This document shows, piece after piece, positions 12,450 through 22,371 of a stretch of 64,000 nucleotides of DNA. Below the pieces are notes generated by a model. That model was not told the origin of the DNA. It searched no databases and worked only from the letters and a program-made list of their open reading frames with translations. This DNA comes from Hydractinia symbiolongicarpus (taxonomy: Eukaryota > Cnidaria > Hydrozoa > Anthoathecata > Hydractiniidae). The position numbers and the translations under genes are program-made. Location: positions 2,296,001 through 2,360,000 of the forward strand of contig NC_079876.1 in the NCBI RefSeq assembly GCF_029227915.1, read 5' to 3'. Numbering within the stretch: position 1 is the first letter of the stretch; every line of letters starts with the position of its first letter.

Positions 12450-13532
12450 ATGGAAAATTTAACTAATACACCAATTGTAGAATTCATTGATACACCACTT
12501 CGTAAAATTAGCTCGACTTCAGATATTCCTATAATTCTTGAAAGAAATGGAGTTAAAGAAAGTGATGAATCGTTTATAGACCGCATGTATTCAAACATCA
12601 ACTTACAAAAAATGAAAGGTGAGCTAATACACGATCTTAAAAACTACCTTGATGAATGTGTTAAAAATGTTGCTCTGTCAAACCGTCACGTTTCTACTGA
12701 ATGGGATAGTAATAAAATGTTTAGTGTGTTGGAGGAAAGGATTTTATTTTTGGAAAAGGAAGTAAATGCCAAAAATGAAATGATACAAATGTTATTAGCG
12801 ACGAAATCATCAACGCGTGACGACATACTACATAACTCTCATAGCTTCAACAAATTAAAATCTTGCGAAACAAACGAGAATTTTACAATTCCCAAGGACA
12901 CCGTTAAGGCAAAAATCATTAAACAGAGTTCCTTTATTCACGCAAATCGCTTTGAAAACTTGCCCATTGAAGAAATAATGGATGATGTAAATAGTGTGGC
13001 CAACGAAGTGCCGCATAAAACGCCGCGAAGGAGATCTGACAAAAAATCTAAAGTTACGCAAATAATTGGAGACTCGATTGTAAAAGAAGTGAAGGGCTGG
13101 AAACTTTCTTCAAACGAGAACAAGATTATAGTGAAATCCTTCTCTGGAGCCACGACTAAATGCATGGAAAGTTACGCAATACCAACTACGAACATGTCTC
13201 CCGATAACATTATTATTCATTGTGGCACTAACGATCTTAATAGAATCGAAACCGATCAAATTGCTCAAAACATAGTAAAATTGGCTATTAAATTGAAATC
13301 TGGTGAAAATAATGTAATGATATCGGGCATAATTCAACGAAAAGACAGACTAAATGAAAAGGTGATGGCAGTCAACAAATCTCTCGCTCATCTTTGCGAA
13401 CAAAGAAACATCGGCTTTATCAATAATGATAATATAAACCCCGACTTGCATTTGAATAGAAGTCGCCTTCACCTAAATATGAAAGGGACTTCAATATTGT
13501 CTCGGAACTTTCTACAGGTGATTGAGGATTGA
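12450..13532 (+). CDS. LINE ORF1 protein with coiled coil and SGNH-type esterase domain
   Basis: The protein has 360 residues from the ATG at 12450. This start is chosen because it is the first ATG inside element sequence. The open frame actually runs back to 12246 through 204 bp that are plainly satellite plus leader. Residues 88-118 look like a coiled coil (LEERILFLEKEVNAKNEMI), probably for multimerisation. The C-terminal half is an SGNH-hydrolase fold: block I GDS at 207-209, Gly block FSGAT at 231-235, block III GTND at 259-262 and a C-terminal HLN with candidate catalytic His at 341. Esterase domains of this kind are known in CR1-type ORF1 proteins, where the protein is thought to bind element RNA; the esterase role is unclear. 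The ORF is uninterrupted, in the same frame as ORF2 and 99 bp before it. Confidence 0.9.
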   Translation: MENLTNTPIVEFIDTPLRKISSTSDIPIILERNGVKESDESFIDRMYSNINLQKMKGELIHDLKNYLDECVKNVALSNRHVSTEWDSNKMFSVLEERILFLEKEVNAKNEMIQMLLATKSSTRDDILHNSHSFNKLKSCETNENFTIPKDTVKAKIIKQSSFIHANRFENLPIEEIMDDVNSVANEVPHKTPRRRSDKKSKVTQIIGDSIVKEVKGWKLSSNENKIIVKSFSGATTKCMESYAIPTTNMSPDNIIIHCGTNDLNRIETDQIAQNIVKLAIKLKSGENNVMISGIIQRKDRLNEKVMAVNKSLAHLCEQRNIGFINNDNINPDLHLNRSRLHLNMKGTSILSRNFLQVIED

Positions 13533-13631
13533 CACAAAAAACCTGTCGAAATTTACGACACAGATCCACCGAACACTGCCTAAGATACTTTTGATTCAAC
13601 ATATGATATTTTCACTCTACGTCGCAGTAAC
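13533..13631 (+). other. ORF1-ORF2 spacer
   Basis: This 99-bp spacer is an exact multiple of three, so ORF1 and ORF2 share a frame separated by TGA (13530-13532) and TAA (13581-13583). From 13584 the frame is open into ORF2 and encodes residues ending TLRRSN that look like a natural extension of the ORF2 N-terminus. ORF2 may therefore begin upstream of its first ATG, or be reached by reinitiation. Confidence 0.5.
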
Positions 13632-15323
13632 ATGTGTAACTTGATAGTCGGTCATTTGAACGTAAACTCGTTGCGAAACAAGTTCGAAGAAATTGATTTA
13701 ACTTTCAAGCACAATATTGATGTTCTGCTTCTAACTGAAACGAAAATAGATGAATCGTTCACTGATGCTCAATTTAAGTTAGATAATTACGCAATTCTGA
13801 GGAAAGATAGAAATGGACATGGTGGCGGTATTTTACTCTATATAAATGAAAATATTCCCTTCAAAGTGTTGCGAAATTATACTTTACCGGATGATATCGA
13901 AGTTTTAGTTGTCGAAATAAATCTTCGAAAACGCAAATGGCTTTTAATCGGTGCATATAAACCACCGTTACAAAAAAATTACTACTTCTTAACTCAAATC
14001 GCAAATGTATTGATTTCACATCTCAACTATCACGAAAACATCATAATTATGGGTGATTTAAACATGGAAATAAGTGACACAGATTTCGATAACTTCATTT
14101 CAACATACGACCTCCATAGACTAATCAAATCAACAACCTGCTTTAAGTCAAGTACTTCGCCTTCTTGCATTGATCACATATTAACAAATCAACCAATTTT
14201 CTTTAAAAATAGTGTAACAATCGAAACTGGCATATCAGATTGGCATTTATTTGTTGGAAGTGTGATGAGAATGAACGTGATTAAAGGCGACCCAATTGTG
14301 AAACACTACAGAAATTACAACAAAATTGACTACTTTGATTTTGAAAGAACATTATCAATGAACTTTTTGAAATTACTTGAGAACAATTACGACTTTAACC
14401 AATTCAATTTATGCATCACGTCTACGCTAAACCATTTTGCACCATTGAAAAAGAAAATACTAAGATTCAATAACGCACCTTTTATCACCAAGGAGCTTCG
14501 CAAAGCTATTATGCACAGATCCAAACTTCGTCGCATATATAACAAATCACGATCAAAAGAAAATTGGTCCAACTTCACTAGACAGAGAAACTACTGTGTT
14601 TCCTTATTACGAAAAACCAGACGTTCGTATTTCAAGGGTTTACGTATGACAAGCATTACTGATAATAAAAAGTTCTGGAAGTCTGTCAAGCCATTGTTTT
14701 CAAACGTTAGTTATAACACCAACAAAATTATCTTAATCGAGAAAGAAAAGATAGTCACCGACGAACAAAAATTATGCAAAATCTTCAATGAATATTACAC
14801 CAACATCACGAAAAATTTACCAATCAAACCAAACGATGATACACATACAGCAACCATTCACGATGCAATCCACTCGTATACTAATCACATCAGTATTTTG
14901 AAAATTCGTGAAAATGTGGGTTATGATGAAAAGTTCTATTTTTCGCTGGTTGAACAGCCTGATGTTCTCAAAGTCATCAAAGACATGGATGCAAAGAAAT
15001 CTTCTGTTAGTGGTGATTTTCCAGTTTTTATGTTGAAAAAGTTTATTCATATCTTTGTTCCTATCCTCACTAATATTATAAATTTTTGTTTACAGTCTAA
15101 TATTTTTCCTGATGATTTAAAACTTGCAGAGGTTATACCTGTTTTTAAGAAGGATGACTGTAATGATAAGGAGAACTATAGACCTGTTAGCTTGCTTCCC
15201 TGTTTATCAAAGGTTTTTGAAAGAATTATTCTTAATCAAATGCAAACTTTTATGCATGACAAACTCAGCCCTCATCTATCAGGCTTCAGAAAGGGTTATA
15301 ATACACAATATGCTCTCATTTGA
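13632..15323 (+). CDS. LINE ORF2, N-terminal part: EEP (APE-like) endonuclease and start of reverse transcriptase
   Basis: This is 563 residues and then TGA at 15321-15323. Residues 1-215 form the EEP endonuclease that nicks target DNA: HLNVNSLRNKF (8-18), TETKID (35-40), HGGGILLY (63-70), YKPP (109-112), GDLN (141-144), IDHILTN (180-186) and SDWH (202-205). All expected acidic, Asn and His positions are present. Residues 225-345 are a basic linker rich in K and R. From about 440 the RT begins (VIPVFKK at 501-507, NYRPVSLLP at 515-523, LSKVFE at 525-530, LSGFRKGYNTQ at 549-559). Reading continues in the same frame after the TGA, so this is the first two thirds of one roughly 950-codon ORF2 interrupted by one nonsense codon. 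The first ATG is used as start; the domain begins almost at once, so a few residues may be missing. Confidence 0.88.
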   Translation: MCNLIVGHLNVNSLRNKFEEIDLTFKHNIDVLLLTETKIDESFTDAQFKLDNYAILRKDRNGHGGGILLYINENIPFKVLRNYTLPDDIEVLVVEINLRKRKWLLIGAYKPPLQKNYYFLTQIANVLISHLNYHENIIIMGDLNMEISDTDFDNFISTYDLHRLIKSTTCFKSSTSPSCIDHILTNQPIFFKNSVTIETGISDWHLFVGSVMRMNVIKGDPIVKHYRNYNKIDYFDFERTLSMNFLKLLENNYDFNQFNLCITSTLNHFAPLKKKILRFNNAPFITKELRKAIMHRSKLRRIYNKSRSKENWSNFTRQRNYCVSLLRKTRRSYFKGLRMTSITDNKKFWKSVKPLFSNVSYNTNKIILIEKEKIVTDEQKLCKIFNEYYTNITKNLPIKPNDDTHTATIHDAIHSYTNHISILKIRENVGYDEKFYFSLVEQPDVLKVIKDMDAKKSSVSGDFPVFMLKKFIHIFVPILTNIINFCLQSNIFPDDLKLAEVIPVFKKDDCNDKENYRPVSLLPCLSKVFERIILNQMQTFMHDKLSPHLSGFRKGYNTQYALI

Positions 15324-16484
15324 ATGATTGAACAATGGAAAAGCACACTTGATAATAAGGGTGTAGTTGGAGCAGTGCTAATGGACCTTTCAAAAGCTTT
15401 TTATACTATCAACCATGATTTGCTTATTACAAAGCTGCATGCCTATGGTTTTTCTGAATCTTCTTTATTATTTATTCACTCATACTTGAAAAATCGTTTT
15501 CAGAGAACCAGAATAAATTCTTCTTTTAGCGAATGGCTTCCTCTTCAAGTTGGAGTTCCACAAGGATCAATCTTAGGACCTCCTTTCTTCAATTATTCTA
15601 TAAACGATTTATTCTGGTTCATTATTCAATCATCCCTTTGTAACTTTGCAGATGATAACACCTTATATGCTTGTGAAAATTCATTAGAAGATGTAAAACA
15701 AACACTGCTTACTAATTTGGTCATAGTTAATAATTGGTTTTATGAAAATTACTTAGCAATAAATTTGAAAAAGTATCAATATATTGTATTAGGTCATCAC
15801 GATGAAAGTTTGATATTTAACCATTTGAAAATTGCGTGTAAATCGTCTGTAGTGCTTCTTGGTGTTACGATTGACTCGAGACTAAACTTTCATTCGCATG
15901 TCAAAAACATCTGTAATAAGGCTAGTAGGAAACTCAACGTGCTTCAAAGGATATCTTCCTTTTTGACACCCAAGATGAAGCGTTTTCTCTTCAATTCATT
16001 TATTTTGTCTCAGTTTTCTTACTGTCCCTTAGTATGGATGTTTTGTGGAAAAGTTGCGAATAATCGAATCAATCGTATTCATGAACGTTGTCTAAGAATC
16101 ATACAGGACGATATAAATGGCAGTTACGATGAACTTTTATCTTTATGTAATGTTAAAAATATTCACATCATCAATTTACAGAATTTAATGAAAGAGGTTT
16201 ACAAATCTTTAAATGGATTGTCACCTCTATATATGAACGAGATATTTTCTGTTAGGGAAAACAAGTACAACCTTCGTTGCTTTAATTTGATCAGGCGACC
16301 AACTTGTCGGACAACGTACTATGGCTTAAATACTTTATCAAATATTGCAGGGAAGCTATGGATATCTGTGCCTGACGCTACAAAGAATGCTCCTTCTCTC
16401 GAAGCCTTCCGTAGCTCAATAAAATTTTGGGAAGGTGATGTTTGCACCTGTAAAATATGCATGGATATACCATACATATTTTAA
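15324..16484 (+). CDS. LINE ORF2, C-terminal part: reverse transcriptase catalytic core
   Basis: This is the continuation of ORF2 in the same frame directly after TGA 15321-15323; the next codon is ATG (TGAATG). The 386 residues hold motif A (D21 of DLSKAF), motif B GVPQGSILGP at 77-86, FADD at 108-111, the LLGVTID segment and the LSQFSYCPLVW thumb region. They end in a cysteine-rich CTCKIC tail. Departures from the usual family pattern are Y at residue 27 after DLSKAF, PPFFNYS where PLLFNIY-like residues are usual, and KYQY where a KC pair is common. Without read-through or reinitiation the RT core would not be joined to the endonuclease, so the copy is probably dead. The protein is identical to 150-1310. 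Confidence 0.87.
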   Translation: MIEQWKSTLDNKGVVGAVLMDLSKAFYTINHDLLITKLHAYGFSESSLLFIHSYLKNRFQRTRINSSFSEWLPLQVGVPQGSILGPPFFNYSINDLFWFIIQSSLCNFADDNTLYACENSLEDVKQTLLTNLVIVNNWFYENYLAINLKKYQYIVLGHHDESLIFNHLKIACKSSVVLLGVTIDSRLNFHSHVKNICNKASRKLNVLQRISSFLTPKMKRFLFNSFILSQFSYCPLVWMFCGKVANNRINRIHERCLRIIQDDINGSYDELLSLCNVKNIHIINLQNLMKEVYKSLNGLSPLYMNEIFSVRENKYNLRCFNLIRRPTCRTTYYGLNTLSNIAGKLWISVPDATKNAPSLEAFRSSIKFWEGDVCTCKICMDIPYIF

Positions 16485-16637
16485 CTTTACTTATTTATTT
16501 ATTTATTTTTCTTATTTTTTTATCGCTGTTTGCCTTGTTTTACGTTTTGTTGTCGATTTAAATTAGTTATTTAAATACTATTGTATCTATCGACGTTAAA
16601 TAAAGAAAAAATCAAAATCAAAAATCAAAAAAAAATC
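16485..16637 (+). other. LINE copy 2 3' UTR and tail
   Basis: It contains a TTTA simple repeat from about 16490, AATAAA at 16599-16604 and the tail of ATC units spaced by A runs (16605-16637). It is identical in layout to 1311-1463. Confidence 0.75.
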
Positions 16638-19600
16638 AGTAAACTCATTCCCCGAACGATTTTTTAAATTATTTTTTCACCACTAAAACGCATGAGACTT
16701 GTAGTTTTCAAAAATGTTTTCATTTTTGATGAGCCGTTTAATAAAAGCAGTTTAATCGCCGGCAAACGAAAACCTGCGATTTCCCTAAATTCCGGACTCG
16801 GCCCGTATAGTCAAAAGTATACAAAGAAAGTACCCAGGGAGTAAACTCATTTCCAGAACGATTTTTTAAATTATTTTTTCACCACAAAAACGCATGAGAC
16901 TTGTAGTTTTTAAAAATGTTTTCATTTTTGATGAGACGCTGAATAAAAGAAGTTTAATCGCGGGCAAACGCAAACCCGCGATTTCCCGTAAATCCCGGGC
17001 TTGGCCCGTATAGACAAAAGTATACAAAGAAAGTACCCAGGGAGTAAACTCATTTCCCGAACGATTTTTTAAATTATTTTTTCACCACTAAAACGCATGA
17101 AACTTGTAGTTTTCAAAAATGTTTTCATTTTTGATGAGACGCTTAATGAAAGAGGTTTAATCGCCGGCAAACGAAATCCCGCGTTTTCCCGTAAATCCGG
17201 GGCTTGGCCCGTATAGTCGAATGTCTACAAAAAAAGTACCGAGGGAGTAAACTCATTTCTCGAACGATTTTTAAAATTTTTTTTTCACCACTAATACGCA
17301 TGAGACTTGTAGTTTTCAAAAATGTTTTCATTTTTGATGAGACGCTTAATGAAAGAGGTTTAATCGCCGGAAAACGAAAACCCGCGATTTCCCGTAAATC
17401 CCGGACTCGGCCCGTATAGTCAAAAGTATACAAAGAAAGTACCCAGGGAGTAAACTCATTTCCAGAACGATTTTTTAAATTATTTTTCCACCACTAAAAC
17501 GCATGAAACTTGTAGTTTTCAAAAATGTTTTCATTTTTGATGAGACGCTTAATGAAAGAGGTTTAATCGCCGGCAAACGAAATCCCGCGTTTTCCCGTAA
17601 ATCCGGGGCTTGGCCCCTATAGTCGAATGTCTACAAAGAAAGTACCGAGGGAGTAAACTCATTTCCCGAACGATTTTTTAAATTATTTTTTCACCACTAA
17701 AACGCATGAGACTTGTAGTTTTCAAAAATGTTTTCATTTTTGATGAGACGCTGAATAAAAGCAGTTTAATCGCCGGCAAACGAAAACCTGCTATTTCCCT
17801 AAATCCCGGACTCGGCCCGTATAGTCAAAAGTATACAAAGGAAGTACCCAGGGAGTAAACTCATTTCCAGAACGATTTTTTAAATTATTTTTTCACCACT
17901 AAAACGCATAAGACTTGTAGTTTTTAAAAATGTTTTCATTTTTGATGAGACGCTCAATAAAAGAAGTTTAATCGCCGACAAACGAAAACCCGCGATTTCC
18001 CGTAAATCCCGGGCTTGGCCCGTATAGTCGAATGTCTACAAAATAAGTACCGAGGGAGTAAACTCATTTCCCGAACGATTTTTAAATTTTTTTTTTCACC
18101 ACTAATACGCATGAGACTTGTAGTTTTCAAAAATGTTTTCATTTTTGATGAGACGCTTAATGAAAGAGGTTTAATCGCCGGAAAACGAAAACCCGCGATT
18201 TCCCGTAAATCCCGGGCTTGGCCCGTATAGTCAAAAGTATACAAAGAAAGTACCCAGGGAGTAAACTCATTTCCCGAACGATTTTTTATATTATTTTTTT
18301 AGCACTAAACGCATGAGACTTGTAGTTTTCAAAAATATTTTCATATTTGATGGGACGCTGAATAAAAGAAGTTTAATCGCCCGCAAACGAAAACCCGCGA
18401 TTTCCCGTAAATCCCGGGCTTGGCACGTATAGTCGAATGTATACAAAGAAAGTACCCAGGGAGTAAACTCATTTTCCGAACGATTTTTTAAATTATTTTT
18501 TCACCACTAAAACGCATGAGACTTGTAGTTTTCAAAAATGTTTTCATTTTTGATGAGACGTTTAATAAAAGCAGTTTAATCGCCGGCAAACGAAAACCTG
18601 CGATTTCCCTAAATTCCGGACTCGGCCCGTATAGTCAAAAGTATACAAAGAAAGTACCCAGGGAGTAAACTCATTTCCCGAACGATTTTTTAAATTATTT
18701 TTTCACCACTAAAACGCATGAGACTTGTAGTTTTTAAAAATGTTTTCATTTTTGATGAGACGCTGAATAAAAGAAGTTTAATCGCGGGCAAACGCAAACC
18801 CGCGATTTCCCGTAAATCCCGGGCTTGGCCCGTATAGTCAAAAGTATACAAAGAAAGTACCCAGGGAGTAAACTCATTTCCCGAACGATTTTTTATATTA
18901 TTTTTTAGCACTAAACGCATGAGACTTGTAGTTTTCAAAAATATTTTCATATTTGATGGGACGCTGAATAAAAGAAGTTTAATCGCCGGCAAACGAAAAC
19001 CCGCGATTTCCCGTAAATCCCGGGCTTGGCACGTATAGTCGAATGTATACAAAGAAAGTACCCAGGGAGTAAACTCATTTTCCGAACGATTTTTTAAATT
19101 ATTTTTTCACCACTAAAACGCATGAGACTTGTAGTTTTCAAAAATGTTTTCATTTTTGATGAGACGCTGAATAAAAGCAGTTTAATCGCCGGCAAACGAA
19201 AACCTGCTATTTCCCTAAATCCCGGACTCGGCCCGTATAGTCAAAAGTATACAAAGAAAGTACCCAGGGAGTAAACTCATTTCCAGAACGATTTTTTAAA
19301 TTATTTTTCCACCACTAAAACGCATGAAACTTGTAGTTTTCAAAAATGTTTTCATTTTTGATGAGACGCTTAATGAAAGAGGTTTAATCGCCGGCAAACG
19401 AAATCCCGCGTTTTCCCGTAAATCCGGGGCTTGGCCCGTATAGTCAAAAATATACAAAGAAAGTACCTAGGGAGTAAACTCATTCCCCGAACGATTTTTT
19501 AAATTATTTTTTCACCACTAAAACGCATGAGACTTGTAGTTTTCAAAAATGTTTTCATTTTTGATGAGCCGTTTAATAAAAGCAGTTTAATCGCCGGCAA

Positions 19601-21651
19601 ACGAAAACCTGCGATTTCCCTAAATTCCGGACTCGGCCCGTATAGTCAAAAGTATACAAAGAAAGTACCCAGGGAGTAAACTCATTTCCAGAACGATTTT
19701 TTAAATTATTTTTTCACCACTAAAACGCATGAGACTTGTAGTTTTTAAAAATGTTTTCATTTTTGATGAGACGCTGAATAAAAGAAGTTTAATCGCGGGC
19801 AAACGCAAACCCGCGATTTCCCGTAAATCCCGGGCTTAGCCCGTATAGTCAAAAGTATACAAAGAAAGTACCCAGGGAGTAAACTCATTTCCCGAACGAT
19901 TTTTTAAATTATTTTTTCACCACTAAAACGCATGAAACTTGTAGTTTTCAAAAATGTTTTCATTTTTGATGAGACGCTTAATGAAAGAGGTTTAATCGCC
20001 GGCAAACGAAATCCCGCGTTTTCCCGTAAATCCGGGGCTTGGCCCGTATAGTCGAATGTCTACAAAAAAAGTACCGAGGGAGTAAACTCATTTCCCGAAC
20101 GATTTTTAAAATTTTTTTTTCACCACTAATACGCATGAGACTTGTAGTTTTCAAAAATGTTTTCATTTTTGATGAGACGCTTAATGAAAGAGGTTTAATC
20201 GCCGGAAAACGAAAACCCGCGATTTCCCGTAAATCCCGGACTCGGCCCGTATAGTCAAAAGTATACAAAGAAAGTACCCAGGGAGTAAACTCATTTCCAG
20301 AACGATTTTTTAAATTATTTTTCCACCACTAAAACGCATGAAACTTGTAGTTTTCAAAAATGTTTTCATTTTTGATGAGACGCTTAATGAAAGAGGTTTA
20401 ATCGCCGGCAAACGAAATCCCGCGTTTTCCCGTAAATCCGGGGCTTGGTCCGTATAGTCGAATGTCTACAAAGAAAGTACCGAGGGAGTAAACTCATTTC
20501 CCGAACGATTTTTTAAATTATTTTTTCACCACTAAAACGCATGAGACTTGTAGTTTTCAAAAATGTTTTCATTTTTGATGAGACGCTGAATAAAAGCAGT
20601 TTAATCGCCGGCAAACGAAAACCTGCTATTTCCCTAAATCCCGGACTCGGCCCGTATAGTCAAAAGTATACAAAGGAAGTACCCAGGGAGTAAACTCATT
20701 TCCAGAACGATTTTTTAAATTATTTTTTCACCACTAAAACGCATAAGACTTGTAGTTTTTAAAAATGTTTTCATTTTTGATGAGACGCTCAATAAAAGAA
20801 GTTTAATCGCCGACAAACGAAAACCCGCGATTTCCCGTAAATCCCGGGCTTGGCCCGTATAGTCGAATGTCTACAAAATAAGTACCGAGGGAGTAAACTC
20901 ATTTCCCGAACGATTTTTAAATTTTTTTTTCACCACTAATACGCATGAGACTTGTAGTTTTCAAAAATGTTTTCATTTTTGATGAGACGCTTAATGAAAG
21001 AGGTTTAATCGCCGGAAAACGAAAACCCGCGATTTCCCGTAAATCCCGGGCTTGGCCCGTATAGTCAAAAGTATACAAAGAAAGTACCCAGGGAGTAAAC
21101 TCATTTCCCGAACGATTTTTTATATTATTTTTTTAGCACTAAACGCATGAGACTTGTAGTTTTCAAAAATATTTTCATATTTGATGGGACGCTGAATAAA
21201 AGAAGTTTAATCGCCGGCAAACGAAAACCCGCGATTTCCCGTAAATCCCGGGCTTGGCACGTATAGTCGAATGTATACAAAGAAAGTACCCAGGGAGTAA
21301 ACTCATTTTCCGAACGATTTTTTAAATTATTTTTTCACCACTAAAACGCATGAGACTTGTAGTTTTCAAAAATGTTTTCATTTTTGATGAGACGTGTAAT
21401 AAAAGCAGTTTAATCGCCGGCAAACGAAAACCTGCGATTTCCCTAAATTCCGGACTCGGCCCGTATAGTCAAAAGTATACAAAGAAAGTACCCAGGGAGT
21501 AAACTCATTTCCCGAACGATTTTTTAAATTATTTTTTCACCACTAAAACGCATGAGACTTGTAGTTTTTAAAAATGTTTTCATTTTTGATGAGACGCTGA
21601 ATAAAAGAAGTTTAATCGCGGGCAAACGCAAACCCGCGATTTCCCGTAAAT
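16638..21651 (+). repeat. Higher-order repeat, 14-mer period 2835 bp
   Basis: 16638 to about 18816 repeats at 19473 to about 21651. Shared markers are ATTCCCCGAACG, GAGCCGTTTAATAAAAG, GCGGGCAAACGCAAACCCG, GAATGTCTACAAAATAAG and ATTTCCACCACTAAAACGCATGAAAC-like monomers. The duplicated segment starts exactly at the LINE 3' junction. At the second copy (19472/19473) there is no LINE, but the sequence to the left is a different monomer type from the LINE 5' flank. Confidence 0.85.
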
Positions 21652-22371
21652 CCGGGGCTTGGCCCGTATAGTCGAATGTCTACAAAAAAAGTACCGAGGG
21701 AGTAAACTCATTTCCCGAACGATTTTTAAAATTTTTTTTTCACCACTAATACGCATGAGACTTGTAGTTTTCAAAAATGTTTTCATTTTTGATGAGACGC
21801 TTAATGAAAGAGGTTTAATCGCCGGAAAACGAAAACCCGCGATTTCCCGTAAATCCCGGGCTTGGCCCGTATAGTCAAAAGTATACAAAGAAAGTACCCA
21901 GGGAGTAAACTCATTTCCCGAACGATTTTTTATATTATTTTTTTAGCACTAAACGCATGAGACTTGTAGTTTTCAAAAATATTTTCATATTTGATGGGAC
22001 GCTGAATAAAAGAAGTTTAATCGCCGGCAAACGAAAACCCGCGATTTCCCGTAAATCCCGGGCTTGGCACGTATAGTCGAATGTATACAAAGAAAGTACC
22101 CAGGGAGTAAACTCATTTTCCGAACGATTTTTTAAATTATTTTTTCACCACTAAAACGCATGAGACTTGTAGTTTTCAAAAATGTTTTCATTTTTGATGA
22201 GACGCTGAATAAAAGCAGTTTAATCGCCGGCAAACGAAAACCTGCTATTTCCCTAAATCCCGGACTCGGCCCGTATAGTCAAAAGTATACAAAGAAAGTA
22301 CCCAGGGAGTAAACTCATTTCCAGAACGATTTTTTAAATTATTTTTCCACCACTAAAACGCATGAAACTTG

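Larger units (their letters stand above)
12397..16637 (+). mobile_element. LINE copy 2, near-complete CR1/jockey-like non-LTR retrotransposon
   Basis: This 4.24-kb element sits between satellite monomers. It has a 53-bp leader, ORF1 (coiled coil plus SGNH esterase), a 99-bp spacer, ORF2 (EEP endonuclease plus RT, one in-frame TGA) and a 3' UTR ending in an ATCAAAA-type tail. There are no LTRs. The left flank ends CCCAGGGAGT and the right flank resumes AGTAAACTCATT. Because the uninterrupted satellite reads GGGAGTAAACTC, the target-site duplication is at most the 3 bp AGT. A full-length start is plausible because ORF1 is intact with a leader, but true 5' completeness cannot be shown from one copy. 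Confidence 0.95.

Noticed and set aside
12416-15050. Minus-strand ORFs of 60-77 codons inside the LINE
   Set aside because: They lie antisense to ORF1 and ORF2, with no recognisable motif or independent signals.
15124-15327. 67-codon ORF overlapping the end of the ORF2 N-terminal part
   Set aside because: It lies in another frame within clear RT coding sequence and is a shadow frame.
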